Assembly: GCA_030533445.1 (NCBI GenBank)
Contig: CM060065.1
Location: forward strand, 2,375,710 to 2,439,709
Length of the DNA: 64,000 nt
DNA from: Cyprinodon diabolis
Taxonomy: Eukaryota; Chordata; Actinopteri; Cyprinodontiformes; Cyprinodontidae
Direction: 5' to 3'
Shown here: positions 62,990 through 64,000 of the stretch, piece by piece
Numbering within the stretch: the first letter of the stretch is position 1
Layout: every line of letters begins with the position of its first letter
Translations under genes and position numbers: made by a program
The notes under the pieces: generated by a model
Told to the model about the DNA's origin: nothing
Databases searched by the model: none
Seen by the model: only the letters and a program-made list of their open reading frames with translations

Positions 62990-64000
62990 AGCTCGGTGTG
63001 GCGCCTCCTGCTGTCAGTTAGTCAGAATGACAATTCTCCATGTGTCACGTGACTTTTGGCAGAAACTTATCGCAGAGTGTGAAGAATTGTCTTGTACGCG
63101 AGGAGAGGCTGTTTTGAACTCGGGGACAATTTACAAATGATATTTTCAGTGCAATGTTAGAGTCTGGTTTGTAAAACTAATTTTTATTAGTGTGTGACAG
63201 AGGAGAGTTTGTAACACAAGTTTTATGAGTCAAAATTTTAGTGCAAACTGTTTATTTATGAGTGATAAGATTTGTTTGTGTGAAACCTGCTTTATGTGTG
63301 CGCAACATGCATTTTTGTACGCTCCACAGATCTAATAATTACCATAACAATGTCATCAATCCATGTATACTAAATTAGCACGTTTGGCTCATCTGTATTA
63401 TTCTGCTCCATTAACATTCATTTCATTGTGATGGATTGAATAATATGTTATATTACATGATTTCCAGTGTGGATCAAAGTGATGAATTTATCTTTATTTT
63501 AAATTTCTTCAGCCTCCCTGATAATCAGAACATCATGATTGTTCCATGCTATAGCGCACAGATTGTGTGTTTCTTTTAATACAACTTTGTTTCTGCAAAG
63601 AACAATACAGAGCAACCATATTGCACTATAGAAATTCACAACAACCATTTTTACAGACATTTTCAACTATTGTAAATTCACATTTTACCACTCAAGTAAA
63701 TGACCTCATTTTGTGCAAAACAAGAAACAATAAGGAAGAAAGACAAGGAAAAATAAACATAAACTAAGATCTTACATCTATTAAACAAAAGTTAACGCTA
63801 GGGGGAAACAGCACTCTAAATAATATTAAAAAGGATAAAGGCTTCTAGAGTTTTGATTGCTTTCTTATTTTCTGATAATTGTATGGTGTCAATATATTGT
63901 TTAAGTTGGTGCTTAAAAGCAGTAATGCCTGTTTGGAGCCTCTATAAAGAACTTGGCCATAATAATAATAGTCAATTATATTTACCTAATCTGATCTCTT
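62990..64000. other. AT-rich end of window, no gene recognised
   Basis: Short ORFs only (for example 63567-63767). No conserved motif or splice-supported exon seen. Confidence 0.4.

Overview
This is a eukaryotic, almost certainly teleost fish, window. The evidence is spliced vertebrate genes (rwdd3, pop4, plekhf1) with GT-AG introns, together with a mobile-element mix typical of ray-finned fish: a vertebrate Ty1/copia element, several Tc1 transposons, hAT elements and MITEs, CR1/L2/Rex1-type LINEs, a Rex3-like LINE and a LINE with a restriction-enzyme-like endonuclease. I cannot name the species.

Layout. 1-11174 is one 20-bp satellite, about 558 units with no slip in register, organised in a higher-order repeat of about 3.9 kb. 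11926-16503 is a complete, structurally young but coding-dead copia element (211-bp LTRs differing at one base, 5-bp target duplication). A 656-bp inverted-repeat element touches it and ends about 100 bp before the start codon of rwdd3 (+ strand, five exons, 17268-24847). Intron 3 of rwdd3 is full of MITEs, a foldback element, a Tc1 remnant and a LINE fragment. 25.0-33.6 kb is intergenic and holds a LINE fragment, an intact Tc1 element (29849-31096), and a Rex3-like LINE with a minisatellite inside it.

33646-34590 is plekhf1 (- strand, two coding exons). 37795-55773 is pop4, the RNase P/MRP subunit p29 (- strand, exons 2-7; the tiny first exon was not found). The order and orientation pop4 then plekhf1 match my recollection of the human POP4-PLEKHF1 pair. 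pop4 covers about 18 kb for under 0.7 kb of coding sequence. Intron 6 holds an almost intact Tc1 element. Intron 5 holds a 988-bp foldback and an 8.96-kb hAT-like element. Inside the hAT is a minisatellite, inside the minisatellite a LINE, and inside that LINE a second copy of the same LINE family in the opposite direction. Intron 3 is nearly all a minisatellite that runs to within about 10 bp of the exon 4 splice acceptor. Beyond pop4 come a TTAA-bounded MITE, a LINE 3'-UTR fragment, a 49-bp minisatellite (58211-60768) and TE debris to the end.

About 20 kb, roughly 31% of the window, is tandem repeat. The host genes act separately: rwdd3 (RWD-domain SUMOylation enhancer), pop4 (tRNA and rRNA processing) and plekhf1 (PI3P-binding endosomal protein). 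The mobile elements explain most of the rest. I found no viral genome, CRISPR array, tRNA or rRNA.
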